Assembly: GCA_018268415.1 (NCBI GenBank)
Contig: JAFDWO010000134.1
Span: 21,679 to 85,678, forward strand
DNA: 64,000 nt
Reading direction: 5' to 3'
From: Actinomycetota bacterium
Lineage (GTDB): Bacteria > Actinomycetota > Thermoleophilia > Solirubrobacterales > 70-9
Of the stretch, positions 24,796-32,919 are shown in pieces; the stretch's first letter is position 1, and the number at the start of each line of letters is the position of its first letter. The notes beneath the pieces were generated by a model. That model was not told the DNA's origin and ran no database searches. It saw only the letters and a program-made list of their open reading frames with translations. Made by a program: the position numbers and the translations under genes.

Positions 24796-26424
24796 TCAGC
24801 CGCCCTCGTCCCCGGCCCCGGTGACTTCGCGGTGCCGCTCGGCCCCCGCTGCCTCGAGCTCGTCGTGCGTGTGGCGGGCGACCCCGCGCTCGGGGCGGGC
24901 GAGGAACAGGTAGGCAGCACCGACGGCGGCGATCACGAAGATCACCGCGATCGTGATCCAGTCGATGTTGAAGTAGGCGCGCGGGCTCGTCACCCCCGAG
25001 GGGTAGACGACGTTGATGAACATCAGCCCGAGGTAGGCGACCGCGCCGATCGTCACCGGCCAGGCCCAGCGGCCGAGGCGGAAGCTCCCCTCCGGCACCC
25101 AGCCGCGCGCCCGGGCGACGATCGCCGCGATCACGGTCAGCAGGAAGCTCAGGTAGATCCCGCTGACGCCGAACGAGACCAGCGCGACCAGACCGTTCAC
25201 TTCGGCCGGATAGGTGATGAAGAGGATGTGGATGTCGTGGCTCGGCGACGGGAAGACGAGGAGGATGAAGAGCGCGGTGATCACCGCCCCGGCGATCAGG
25301 GCGTTCACCGGAGTGCGAAAGCGGTCACTGACCCGTGACACCCACTTCGAGGCGGGCAGGGCGCCGTCCCGTGCGTAGGAGAAGGCGAGCCGGCTGCCCG
25401 CGCCCTGGATCGAGGTCCCACAGGAAAAGAAGGCGAAGATGATCAGCAGCAGGAGGAAGTCCTGGACGCCTTCCGAGAGCGATTCGAGGATGAACGGCAC
25501 GCCGCCGCCTTCCACGGTCGCTGCGACCCCGTTGTGGGCGGGCATCGAGAGCAGCAGCGCCCCGGTCAGGACCAGCGAGGCAAGGCCGCCCCAGATCACG
25601 GCCAGCCGCATCGCCCGCGGCACCTGGCGCCCCGCTTCCTTGGTCTCCTCGGAGATGTCGCCCGCCGACTCGAAGCCGTAGATGATGTAAACGGGAGCGA
25701 GCACCGCGATCAGCGCCGCGCCGGTCCACCAGTTGCCACCGAAGTTCAGTTCGAGCGGATTGGACGCGGCGTGCTGCACACCCTGGGTGGTGAAGAGGAA
25801 GCCGAGGTCGTGGTGGAAGCCGTGGATCGCGAGGATGAGCGCGATGCCGAAGGTGCCGATGATCTCCACGTAGACCCCGAACTGGGCGACCCGGGCCATC
25901 ACCTTGGTGCCGGTGATGTTGAGCGTCGTCTGGATCGCCAGCAGGACCAACGTCACCGCCAGGATCGTGCCGTGGGACGTCGGGTTGAGGTTCCAGCCGA
26001 ACCAGTTGTGGGTGATAGCGGTGAAGTAACTGACCACGCCGGTGTCGACGGCGGCGACCGTGACCAACAGCGCGATCCCATAGAACCAGCCGACGAACCA
26101 GCCGTATTTCGGCCCCACCGAGAACTTGCTGTATTGGTAGAGCGCGCCGGCGACCGGATAGTGGCTGGCGAGCTCGCCGAAGACGAGCGCCACCAACAGC
26201 ATCCCGAACACCGGGATCGCCAGCAGCCACAGATACGCCGGCCCGCCCGTCCCCACCCCGAGCAGGAACAGCGAGTAGATCCCCACCATCGGGGACAGGT
26301 AGGTGAACGCGACCGAGAAGTTCGCGAACAGCCCGAGTACGCGATTCAGCTGCGGCTGGTAGCCGAGGCTCGCGAGGCGCGAGTCGTCGTCGCTCGCCAA
26401 GGTCCGCACGTCCGGTGATCCCAT
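24796..26424 (-). CDS. APC-superfamily amino acid/amine permease
   Basis: A 542-residue inner-membrane transporter with about 12 hydrophobic segments and the APC start pattern ASLGYQPQLNRVLGLFANFSVAF, followed by GEL(A)SHYPVAGALYQYSK and ESAGDISEETKEAGRQVPRAM, typical of the amino acid-choline transporter branch. The C-terminal tail is hydrophilic. It probably imports an amino acid or amine by cation symport. ATG 26424 has a strong GGAGGAGGAGGG site. It is divergent from a GntR-Cache regulator 63 bp away, which is the obvious candidate controller. Confidence 0.9.
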   Translation of the reverse strand: MGSPDVRTLASDDDSRLASLGYQPQLNRVLGLFANFSVAFTYLSPMVGIYSLFLLGVGTGGPAYLWLLAIPVFGMLLVALVFGELASHYPVAGALYQYSKFSVGPKYGWFVGWFYGIALLVTVAAVDTGVVSYFTAITHNWFGWNLNPTSHGTILAVTLVLLAIQTTLNITGTKVMARVAQFGVYVEIIGTFGIALILAIHGFHHDLGFLFTTQGVQHAASNPLELNFGGNWWTGAALIAVLAPVYIIYGFESAGDISEETKEAGRQVPRAMRLAVIWGGLASLVLTGALLLSMPAHNGVAATVEGGGVPFILESLSEGVQDFLLLLIIFAFFSCGTSIQGAGSRLAFSYARDGALPASKWVSRVSDRFRTPVNALIAGAVITALFILLVFPSPSHDIHILFITYPAEVNGLVALVSFGVSGIYLSFLLTVIAAIVARARGWVPEGSFRLGRWAWPVTIGAVAYLGLMFINVVYPSGVTSPRAYFNIDWITIAVIFVIAAVGAAYLFLARPERGVARHTHDELEAAGAERHREVTGAGDEGG

Positions 26425-26459
26425 CGACCCTCCTCCTCCGTTGGCTCGATTTCTTTATC

Positions 26460-26473
26460 CTATGAGTTCATAG
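26460..26473. promoter_or_regulatory. candidate GntR operator
   Basis: CTATGA-GT-TCATAG: perfect 6-bp arms in the 63-bp gap between the divergent permease and GntR-Cache genes. The AT-rich site is placed to cover both promoters. Confidence 0.5.
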
Positions 26474-26487
26474 TTTTGAAAGTCAAG

Positions 26488-27990
26488 ATGCGAAAAGCCA
26501 AGGCGCGGCGGGAGGACGTCGGGCCGACGGGAGGAGGCTCGGTCGGGCTGACCACGGCGACCGCGCGGATGCTGCTCGCCCCGAGCGAGGGGGGCGGGGC
26601 GCTGGGGGACCAGGTCGCGCGCCGGCTCGGGCGCGCCGTGCGCCTCGGGCTGCTCATCGACGGGGATCGGCTGCCCTCCGAGGCGGAGCTCGCGGCGCAG
26701 ATGGGCGTCTCCACGGTCACCCTCCGCGAGGCGCTGAGCACGCTCCGCGAGCAGGGCCTGGTGGTGACCCGCCGGGGGCGCGGCGGAGGCACCTTCGTCC
26801 GCGCGCCGGCCGACTCGCGCGCGCCGCTACGCCAGTTCGGCGTCCACGAGCTGCAGGAGCTCGGCGACCAACGCGCCGCGGTCCGCGGGACCGCCGCCCG
26901 GCTCGCCGCCGAGCGGGCACTCGACGAGGAGATCGAGCGCCTGGAGGACCAGTTGAAGCGTCTGGAGGCGGCGAGCACCGCGAGCGAGCGGCGCCGTGCC
27001 GACACCCAGCTGACGATCGCGATCGCGGGTGCCGCCCAGTCCTCCCGCCTGACCCGCGAGGAGGCGCGACTACGGGCCGAGGTCGGCGACCTGCTCGGCC
27101 TCGAGCTGAGCGAGGCCGAGTACTCCGAGATCGTCGGCGAGCGCCGGCGGCTGGTCGAGGCGATCAGGCGCCGGCGGCCGGAGAAGGCGCGCGAGCTGGC
27201 CGAGGCCCAGGTCGCCGCCGAGACCGCCCGCCTCGTCACCCTTCGTTTCCAACTTGCGGAGACCGACGATGTTGATGGGCCGAAAACTCCAGCCACGCTT
27301 GAGTTTTCGGCCCATCAACCTGAGGTGCTGGGGGAGGTGAGGGCGGACGTGGAGATGATCTTCGGAGAGTTGGCGGGGCTCGCGGCGGCGTTCATGGAAC
27401 TTCGCGGCGGGGGAGCGCTCGCGGTCGACGACCTCGCCGAGCTGCGGCCGGCGATCTTCTCGACGCTTGAAGCCGGGACCGGCCTGATCAGTGGTGCCGG
27501 CGCGGTCGTCGCCCCGGGCCTCCTCACCGACCGCGATCGCTGGCTCGAGTGGTGGTCCGTCGCCGACGAACGCGCCCGACCGGAAGCGCTGCGCGTCAAC
27601 CTCGATCCCCAGGCGCCGGACTTCTACGACTACACGAGCGCCGACTGGTTCGCCACGCCGCGCGCCACGCTCGCCCCCCACCTCGCCGGCCCCTTCGTCG
27701 ACTATGCCTGCACCAACACCTACGCCCTCACCCTCTCGACGCCGATCCTCCGTGACCGCGAGTTCCTCGGCGTCGCCGCCGCCGACGTCCTCGTCGCCAG
27801 CCTCGAGCGCCACATCGTCCCGCGCCTCGCCACCCTCGGCCGCCCGGTGGCCCTGGCCACCGCCACCGGCCGAGTGATCGCCTCGAACGCTCCCGAGGTC
27901 GTCGCCGGCCAACGCCTGCCGCCGCCCTCCGGCGCCCCGCCCGCGAAGGCCGCCGATCCGGTGGCGACGCTGCGCCTGGTCGAGCTCTGA
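26488..27990 (+). CDS. GntR regulator with FCD-like and Cache sensor domains
   Basis: A 500-residue regulator. Residues about 25-110 hold the GntR winged helix (LPSEAELAAQMGVSTVTLRE and RRGRGGGTFVRA), an all-helical FCD-like region follows to about residue 260, and the C-terminal half resembles a Cache ligand-binding domain (PDFYDYTSADWF, GPFVDYACTNTYALTLSTPI, FLGVAAADVLV). GntR proteins with a Cache domain are unusual because Cache domains are mostly extracellular; here there is no membrane segment, so sensing would be cytoplasmic. ATG 26488 is chosen over TTG 26476. A 19-bp-arm hairpin lies in the linker between the FCD and Cache parts. It probably controls the divergent permease. Confidence 0.85.
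   Translation: MRKAKARREDVGPTGGGSVGLTTATARMLLAPSEGGGALGDQVARRLGRAVRLGLLIDGDRLPSEAELAAQMGVSTVTLREALSTLREQGLVVTRRGRGGGTFVRAPADSRAPLRQFGVHELQELGDQRAAVRGTAARLAAERALDEEIERLEDQLKRLEAASTASERRRADTQLTIAIAGAAQSSRLTREEARLRAEVGDLLGLELSEAEYSEIVGERRRLVEAIRRRRPEKARELAEAQVAAETARLVTLRFQLAETDDVDGPKTPATLEFSAHQPEVLGEVRADVEMIFGELAGLAAAFMELRGGGALAVDDLAELRPAIFSTLEAGTGLISGAGAVVAPGLLTDRDRWLEWWSVADERARPEALRVNLDPQAPDFYDYTSADWFATPRATLAPHLAGPFVDYACTNTYALTLSTPILRDREFLGVAAADVLVASLERHIVPRLATLGRPVALATATGRVIASNAPEVVAGQRLPPPSGAPPAKAADPVATLRLVEL
27271..27319. repeat. hairpin inserted in-frame in a regulator gene
   Basis: Arms GTTGATGGGCCGAAAACTC (27271-27289) and its perfect complement (27301-27319) with an 11-nt loop. It lies within the GntR-Cache gene at the domain boundary and is translated as a short linker. 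The arm is AT-richer than the gene around it, like the intergenic cassettes. Confidence 0.85.
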
Positions 27991-28028
27991 CGGGCGGCGC
28001 GGGCGGGCCTCGGCGCCGATGGGGTTGC

Positions 28029-28076
28029 TCGCTCGCTGAGTTAGGGGCGCCATGGCGCCCCTAACTCAGCGAGCGA
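28029..28076. repeat. 48-bp perfect palindrome between convergent genes (R3)
   Basis: 24-bp arms with no loop, centred on GGCGCCATGGCGCC, in the 125-bp gap between the convergent GntR-Cache and methyltransferase genes. It lacks the other scaffold modules. A symmetrical hairpin at this position could end transcription from both sides, though neither arm is followed by a T-run. Confidence 0.85.
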
Positions 28077-28115
28077 CGGAGCCGGCCTCGCTCCACCCCC
28101 GAACGAACGGCGTCC

Positions 28116-28967
28116 CTACGCCACGCCCGACGCGAGCAGCACCCGGTTCGACAGCCTCAGCGGTCCCGGGCCGCCGGCCGCATCGGCGGCGGCCGCGGTG
28201 ATCGCGGCCCAGGCGTCGTCTTCGGCGTCGCCGGCGTGGGCCGCGATCATCGCTCGGATCGGGGCGGCGATCGCCTTGACGTAGGCGGTGAAGTGCGCGG
28301 GGGAGTCGAACTCGAAGATGACCTCGGCCTGCTCCACGGCGACCGCGGCGAAGCCGCCCCCTTCGAGCAGGCCGGCGAGGGCCGCGGGGGTCGGTCGGGA
28401 GAGGGGGCCGGGCGTGCCGGCCGGGGGCCGGGGAATGCCGAACCGCTCCCTCGTCGTCCGCATCGGGATCGAGAGGAAGGGGACCTGGTCGGGCTCTCCC
28501 CAGGAGCTGATCGCGATCCGCGCGCCGGGTTCGAGGAAGCCCCGGATGCGGGCCGCAGCGACCTCGGCGTCGGGCTCGAAGATGAGGCCCCAGCGCGAGA
28601 CGGCGGCGTCGAAGCCGGCGGCCGGGAAGTCGAGGGCGGCGGCGCCCACCTCGACGAACTCGACGGTACCGACGCCGGCGGCCGCCGCCCGCTCGCGCCC
28701 GAACCCGAGCATCTCGGCGGAGATGTCGGTCGCCACCACGCGGCCCTCCGGGCCGGCCACGCGCGCCGCGGTCAGCGCCGGCTCACCGTAACCGGCGGCG
28801 ACGTCGAGCACCCGGCTTCCCGCCCGCACGCCGGCGAGCTCGACCAGCCGCTCGCTGATATGTCGGTCCGCGCGGTCGTTGAACTCGCGCCACTCGTTCC
28901 ACCCGACCGCCGCCGCGTCCCAGTTACGGTGCTGCGCCGCGCGGAAGCCCTCGGGGTCGATCGCCAT
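28116..28967 (-). CDS. class I SAM-dependent methyltransferase
   Basis: A 283-residue methyltransferase with the SAM-binding motif VLDVAAGYGEPALTAA, the acidic end of strand 2 (VVATDIS) and a DAAVSRWGLIFEPD segment, as in UbiE/Methyltransf_11-type enzymes. I prefer ATG 28967 because GGGAGG lies 9 bases upstream; ATG 28976 sits directly against that site. It follows the P1 peptidase by 15 bases and is the last gene of the dipeptide-transporter operon. The methylated substrate is unknown. Confidence 0.83.
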   Translation of the reverse strand: MAIDPEGFRAAQHRNWDAAAVGWNEWREFNDRADRHISERLVELAGVRAGSRVLDVAAGYGEPALTAARVAGPEGRVVATDISAEMLGFGRERAAAAGVGTVEFVEVGAAALDFPAAGFDAAVSRWGLIFEPDAEVAAARIRGFLEPGARIAISSWGEPDQVPFLSIPMRTTRERFGIPRPPAGTPGPLSRPTPAALAGLLEGGGFAAVAVEQAEVIFEFDSPAHFTAYVKAIAAPIRAMIAAHAGDAEDDAWAAITAAAADAAGGPGPLRLSNRVLLASGVA

Positions 28968-28982
28968 CGGCCCCATCCTCCC

Positions 28983-30086
28983 TCATCGCGGGCGACCCGG
29001 GTCAAGCTCGTCCAGCGCCGCGGTGGGAAGCTCGTACACGACCTTGTCGTCGGCGCCGGTCATCGTCTCCGCCGCCAGCATCGAGTTGACGATCGCCTGC
29101 TCGGTCGCCTCGATCGCCGCCCAGTAGATCTGGGAGAGGAGGTGTTCCTGGACCCGCCGCGACACCACGATCTGCTCCTGGGCGGAGCCGGGGACGTCGC
29201 CGGCGGTCGAGAACGCGACCGCGAAGTCGCCGCTGTCGCGCTCCCCGGCACCCCCGGTCCGGGCGATCCCGAAGGTCGCGCGCTGGGCCAGCGCCGTGCA
29301 TTCGGGGGCGAGCAGCGGCGCGTCGGTCGCGATCACCACGATGATCGAGCCTTGCCCGGGAGTCGTGATCAGCGAGCCCCAGTCGGCGAGGGGGATCAGA
29401 TCGCCGTCGAGCACCTGACCCACCGGCACGCCGTCGATGGTCAGCCGGTGGCGCACCCCGTGGTTGGCCTGCACGAGGACGCCGACGGTCCACTGCTCGG
29501 CGGCGCCGGGCAGGTCGACCAGCCGCGAGGCGGTGCCGATGCCGCCCTTGAAGTCGTGGCAGATCATTCCGGTGCCGCCGCCGACCGAGCCCTGCTCGAC
29601 CGGCCCCGACCCGGACGCCGCCAGCGCGCTCTCGAGGTGCTCGGCGCGGACGTGCTGCCCGTTCATGTCGTTGAGGAGGACATCGCAGGTCTCACCGACG
29701 ACGGGGAGGCTGAACAGTTGATCGGGGTTCTCGCGGACGTGGCGCCGCGCGATCGCATCGCGGACCACGCCCAGACTGTGGGTGTTGGTGAGGCCGATCG
29801 GCGTGGTCAGGAGGCCCGACTCGCGAATCCACTCGAGGCCCGAGACCTCTCCCGCGCCGTTGATCCGGTGAGCGCCGGCGGGCAGCGGCCGGTGCCACAC
29901 GTCGACGCTCGGCACGACCACGGTCACGCCGGTCCTGACCGGGCCGACGCCGACCTCCCTCCGGCCGTGTCCCTCGATCAGGGTGGTGTGGCCGACCGCG
30001 ACGCCGGCCACGTCGGTGATCGCGTCGAACGCTCCCGCCCGGTGGGAGCCGATGCGGCGATACCAGGGCGATGCCTCGCCGGTCAT
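28983..30086 (-). CDS. P1-family (DmpA/BapA-like) self-processing aminopeptidase
   Basis: A 367-residue Ntn-type hydrolase of MEROPS family S58/P1. DmpA is cut into two chains between Gly249 and Ser250; here the equivalent is Gly246-Ser247 in TPGQGSIIVVIATDAPLL, and the new N-terminal Ser would be the nucleophile. Other family segments are GLTNTHSLGVVRDA, GSVGGGTGMICHDFKGGIGTASR and VGVLVQANHG. Members release N-terminal beta-amino acids or act on D- and L-aminoacyl amides. It lies 16 bases after the ABC ATPase gene in the transporter operon, so it probably processes an imported peptide or amide (inference). No signal peptide is seen. Confidence 0.88.
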   Translation of the reverse strand: MTGEASPWYRRIGSHRAGAFDAITDVAGVAVGHTTLIEGHGRREVGVGPVRTGVTVVVPSVDVWHRPLPAGAHRINGAGEVSGLEWIRESGLLTTPIGLTNTHSLGVVRDAIARRHVRENPDQLFSLPVVGETCDVLLNDMNGQHVRAEHLESALAASGSGPVEQGSVGGGTGMICHDFKGGIGTASRLVDLPGAAEQWTVGVLVQANHGVRHRLTIDGVPVGQVLDGDLIPLADWGSLITTPGQGSIIVVIATDAPLLAPECTALAQRATFGIARTGGAGERDSGDFAVAFSTAGDVPGSAQEQIVVSRRVQEHLLSQIYWAAIEATEQAIVNSMLAAETMTGADDKVVYELPTAALDELDPGRPR

Positions 30087-30102
30087 CGATCCTCCGCGGC
30101 GG

Positions 30103-31008
30103 TCAACTGCGCTCGGCGGTGGGATCGGCCGGCGCGGTCGGCTCGGGGGGATCGGCTCGCCCGGCGGGCGCCGTCGGCTCGGCGGGCGCGGCGGGCGCGG
30201 CCGGGTCGACGACCATTTCGAGCGGCGGCAGGTCGGTCGAGGCTGCGAGGAGATTCTTGGTGAACTCCTGGCGCGGGTTCGAGAGCACCTCCTCCACCGG
30301 CCCGGTCTCGATGATCTCCCCGTCCCACATGACGGCGACCCGATCGCAGAGCTGGCGCACGACGGCAAGGTCGTGGGAGATGAAGAGCATGCTGAGGCCG
30401 AGCTCCCGTTGTAGGCCCTTCAGCAGGGCCAGCACCGATGCCTGGATCGAGACGTCGAGCGCCGACACCGGCTCGTCGGCCACCAGCAGGGTCGGTTCGA
30501 GCGCGAGCGCCCGGGCGATCCCGATCCGCTGGCGCTGGCCGCCGGAGAACGCCCGCGGCCGACGATCGAGGGCGCTCTCCGGCATGCCGACCATCTCCAG
30601 CAGCTCGACCGAGCGCTTGCGCGCCGCCGCTCGCGAATCACAGATCTTGTTCACCCGCAGCAGTTCGTCGAGCGCGGTGCCGATCGTCATCCGCGGGCTG
30701 AGCGAGCTGTAGGGGTCCTGGAACACCATCTGGATCGCCTGGCGCTGCACCCGGTCGCGCCTGAAGGGAAGCGGCTCGCCGGCGAACAGGAGCTCACCGC
30801 GGGTCGGGCGCTGCAGCCCGATGACGCAGCGCGCCGCGGTCGACTTCCCGGCACCGGACTCGCCGACGATCGCGAACGCCTCCCCCGCGTTGATCTCGAA
30901 GTCGATGCCCTTCAGCGCCGCGAAGGGCTGCTTGCGCCTGCCGGTCATCGTCCGGCCGCCGCCGAAGTGGACACACAGATCCTTCGCCTGCAGCAGCGGC
31001 TCAGACAC
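30103..31008 (-). CDS. dipeptide/oligopeptide-type ABC transporter ATPase (DppF/OppF)
   Basis: A 301-residue ATPase with Walker A GESGAGKST, Q-loop QMVFQDPYSSLSPRMTIG, signature FSGGQRQRIGIARAL, Walker B LLVADEPVSALD and the switch His in LFISHDLAVV. It ends in a Pro/Ala/Glu/Asp-rich tail of about 35 residues (PAAPAAPAEPTAPAG...) that is probably disordered. GTG 31008 overlaps the preceding ATPase stop by 8 bases. It pairs with DppD to power the permease pair upstream. Confidence 0.93.
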   Translation of the reverse strand: MSEPLLQAKDLCVHFGGGRTMTGRRKQPFAALKGIDFEINAGEAFAIVGESGAGKSTAARCVIGLQRPTRGELLFAGEPLPFRRDRVQRQAIQMVFQDPYSSLSPRMTIGTALDELLRVNKICDSRAAARKRSVELLEMVGMPESALDRRPRAFSGGQRQRIGIARALALEPTLLVADEPVSALDVSIQASVLALLKGLQRELGLSMLFISHDLAVVRQLCDRVAVMWDGEIIETGPVEEVLSNPRQEFTKNLLAASTDLPPLEMVVDPAAPAAPAEPTAPAGRADPPEPTAPADPTAERS

Positions 31009-32026
31009 CGGCGCCCTCGACCATCTTGGCGAGCACCTCATGGCGCCGGCACGCGGTCGTCCGACCGTCCTCGATCGCCACCGTCCGCACCTCGCGGAGG
31101 CAGGCGTCCTCGGCGAACTCGCAGCGCGGCGCGAACGGGCACCCGGGGAGCTGCTCCTGCGGCACCGGCGGCGTGCCGGGGATCGCCCGCAGCTCCTCGA
31201 TCGTCGTCTCCCGCGTCGGCACGGCCCGGAGCAGCGCCAGGGTGTAGGGATGACGAGGGCGGCGGAGCACCTTGTCGGCGGGCCCTTCCTCGAGCATGCG
31301 GCCCGCGTACATCACGACGATGCGATCACAGATGCGGGCGGCGACGCCGAGATCGTGGGTGACCAGGACCACGCCGATGTCGAGGTCGGAGACGAGGCCG
31401 ACGATCAGGTCGAGGACGCGCATGGTGACGGTCGCGTCCAGCGCCGTCGTCGGCTCGTCGCAGAGGAGCAGGGCAGGTTCGCCGGCGAGCGCGATCGCGA
31501 TCACCACCCGCTGGCGCATCCCGCCCGAGAGCTCGTGCGGGTAGAGCCGGTACTGCCGCGCCGGCTCGGTGAAGCCCATGCGCCCGAGCAGATCGATCGC
31601 CCGCGCCTTGGCCTCCCCCCGGCCCAGGTCGCGGTGCGCCCGCGCCGCCTCGGCGATCTGCGTCCCGATCCGCATGGTCGGGTTCAGCGCCGTCATCGGC
31701 TCCTGGAAGATCATCCCCACGGTCTCACCGCGGAGTCGGTGGAGGTCGGCGGGCTTGGCGTGCGGGACGTCGATCCCGCCGACGGTCACCTCCCCGCCGC
31801 GATAGTCGACCCCCGGCGGCAGCAGCCCGGCGATCGCCCGCAGCATCAGGGACTTCCCCGAGCCGGACTCGCCGACGACCCCGACGACCTCGCCGCGGTC
31901 GGCCCGCAGCGCCGCGCCGACCACCGGCTCGAACGACCCCTCGCCCTCGCCGACGCCCAACCGCAGGTCCCGGACCACGAGGAGGTCCCGCCCTTCGGCC
32001 CCCGACTCTGACGTCAGCACGCTCAT
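31001..32026 (-). CDS. dipeptide/oligopeptide-type ABC transporter ATPase (DppD/OppD)
   Basis: A 341-residue ATPase with Walker A GESGSGKS, Q-loop MIFQEPMTALNPTMRIG, signature LSGGMRQRVVIAIAL, Walker B LLLCDEPTTALD and VLVTHDLGV. The C-terminal extension has the cysteine-rich OppD/DppD pattern (GCPFAPRCEFAEDAC ... C), which in relatives can bind an Fe-S cluster. ATG 32026 overlaps the permease stop as ATGA. Confidence 0.94.
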   Translation of the reverse strand: MSVLTSESGAEGRDLLVVRDLRLGVGEGEGSFEPVVGAALRADRGEVVGVVGESGSGKSLMLRAIAGLLPPGVDYRGGEVTVGGIDVPHAKPADLHRLRGETVGMIFQEPMTALNPTMRIGTQIAEAARAHRDLGRGEAKARAIDLLGRMGFTEPARQYRLYPHELSGGMRQRVVIAIALAGEPALLLCDEPTTALDATVTMRVLDLIVGLVSDLDIGVVLVTHDLGVAARICDRIVVMYAGRMLEEGPADKVLRRPRHPYTLALLRAVPTRETTIEELRAIPGTPPVPQEQLPGCPFAPRCEFAEDACLREVRTVAIEDGRTTACRRHEVLAKMVEGAGV

Positions 32027-32919
32027 CGCACGTCCAACTTTGCCGCAAGGCCGTCCCCGATCAAGCTGAGGCCGAGGCCGGTGATGATGATCGCCACCCC
32101 GGGGGCGACCGCGAGCCACCACTGGACGTTCAGGTACGGCTGCGCCTCCGAGATCATCGTCCCCCAATCGGGCGCGGGGGGCGGCACGCCGAGGCCGAGG
32201 AAGCCGAGCGTGGTGATCGCGATGATGATCAGCAGGGCATCGGAGGTCGCCAGGACGATCGGCTGGACGATGATGTTCGGCAGGACGTGGCGGAAGAGGA
32301 TCCGCCGGGTGGGGATCCCGCCGGTCCGCGCGGCGAGGATGTACTCCTGGGTGCCTTCGCGCCGCGACGAGGTGCGCGAGAGCTGGGCGTACGACACCCA
32401 GTCGGTGAGGGTGATCGCGATCACGATCGTGCCGATCCCGGGGCCGAGGACGAACACCAGCGCGACCAGGAGCACCAGCGCCGGGAAGGCGAAGACGATG
32501 TCGATGATCCCGACCAGCACCGAGTCGACCCAGCCGCCGCGATAGCCGGCGAGCATGCCCACGATCAGCCCGATCGCGAACGGGAAGAGCACCGACCCGC
32601 AGGCGATGAAGATGTCGATCCGCGCCCCGTACAGGAGGCGCGAGAGAACGTCCCGGCCGAGCTGGTCGGTACCCAGCAGGTGCCCTTCGACCCCCGGCGC
32701 GGTAAGGGCGTGGGGGATGTCCTGGGTGTCGGGGTTGAAGGGTGCGATGACGCTCGCCAGCGCCGCGATCAGGAGCATCGTGCCGAAGATGACGCAGCCG
32801 AGCGTGAGCGAGGCGTTCGCGCCGATCCGCTTGCGTACCGCGCCTCCGAGGCTGCGGCCGACCGCGGCGCGGCGGGCGCGCGGCAGCTCCGCCGAGGGGT
32901 TGAGCGCACCGTCGCTCAT
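32023..32919 (-). CDS. dipeptide-type ABC transporter permease (DppC)
   Basis: A 298-residue inner-membrane permease with a hydrophilic N-terminus, one early transmembrane helix, the LLGTDQLGRDVLSRLLYGAR motif that marks DppC-type permeases, and the EAA-like loop (EYILAARTGGIPTRRILFRHVLPN). About six transmembrane segments are visible. ATG 32919 overlaps the DppB stop by 4 bases. Confidence 0.94.
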   Translation of the reverse strand: MSDGALNPSAELPRARRAAVGRSLGGAVRKRIGANASLTLGCVIFGTMLLIAALASVIAPFNPDTQDIPHALTAPGVEGHLLGTDQLGRDVLSRLLYGARIDIFIACGSVLFPFAIGLIVGMLAGYRGGWVDSVLVGIIDIVFAFPALVLLVALVFVLGPGIGTIVIAITLTDWVSYAQLSRTSSRREGTQEYILAARTGGIPTRRILFRHVLPNIIVQPIVLATSDALLIIIAITTLGFLGLGVPPPAPDWGTMISEAQPYLNVQWWLAVAPGVAIIITGLGLSLIGDGLAAKLDVR

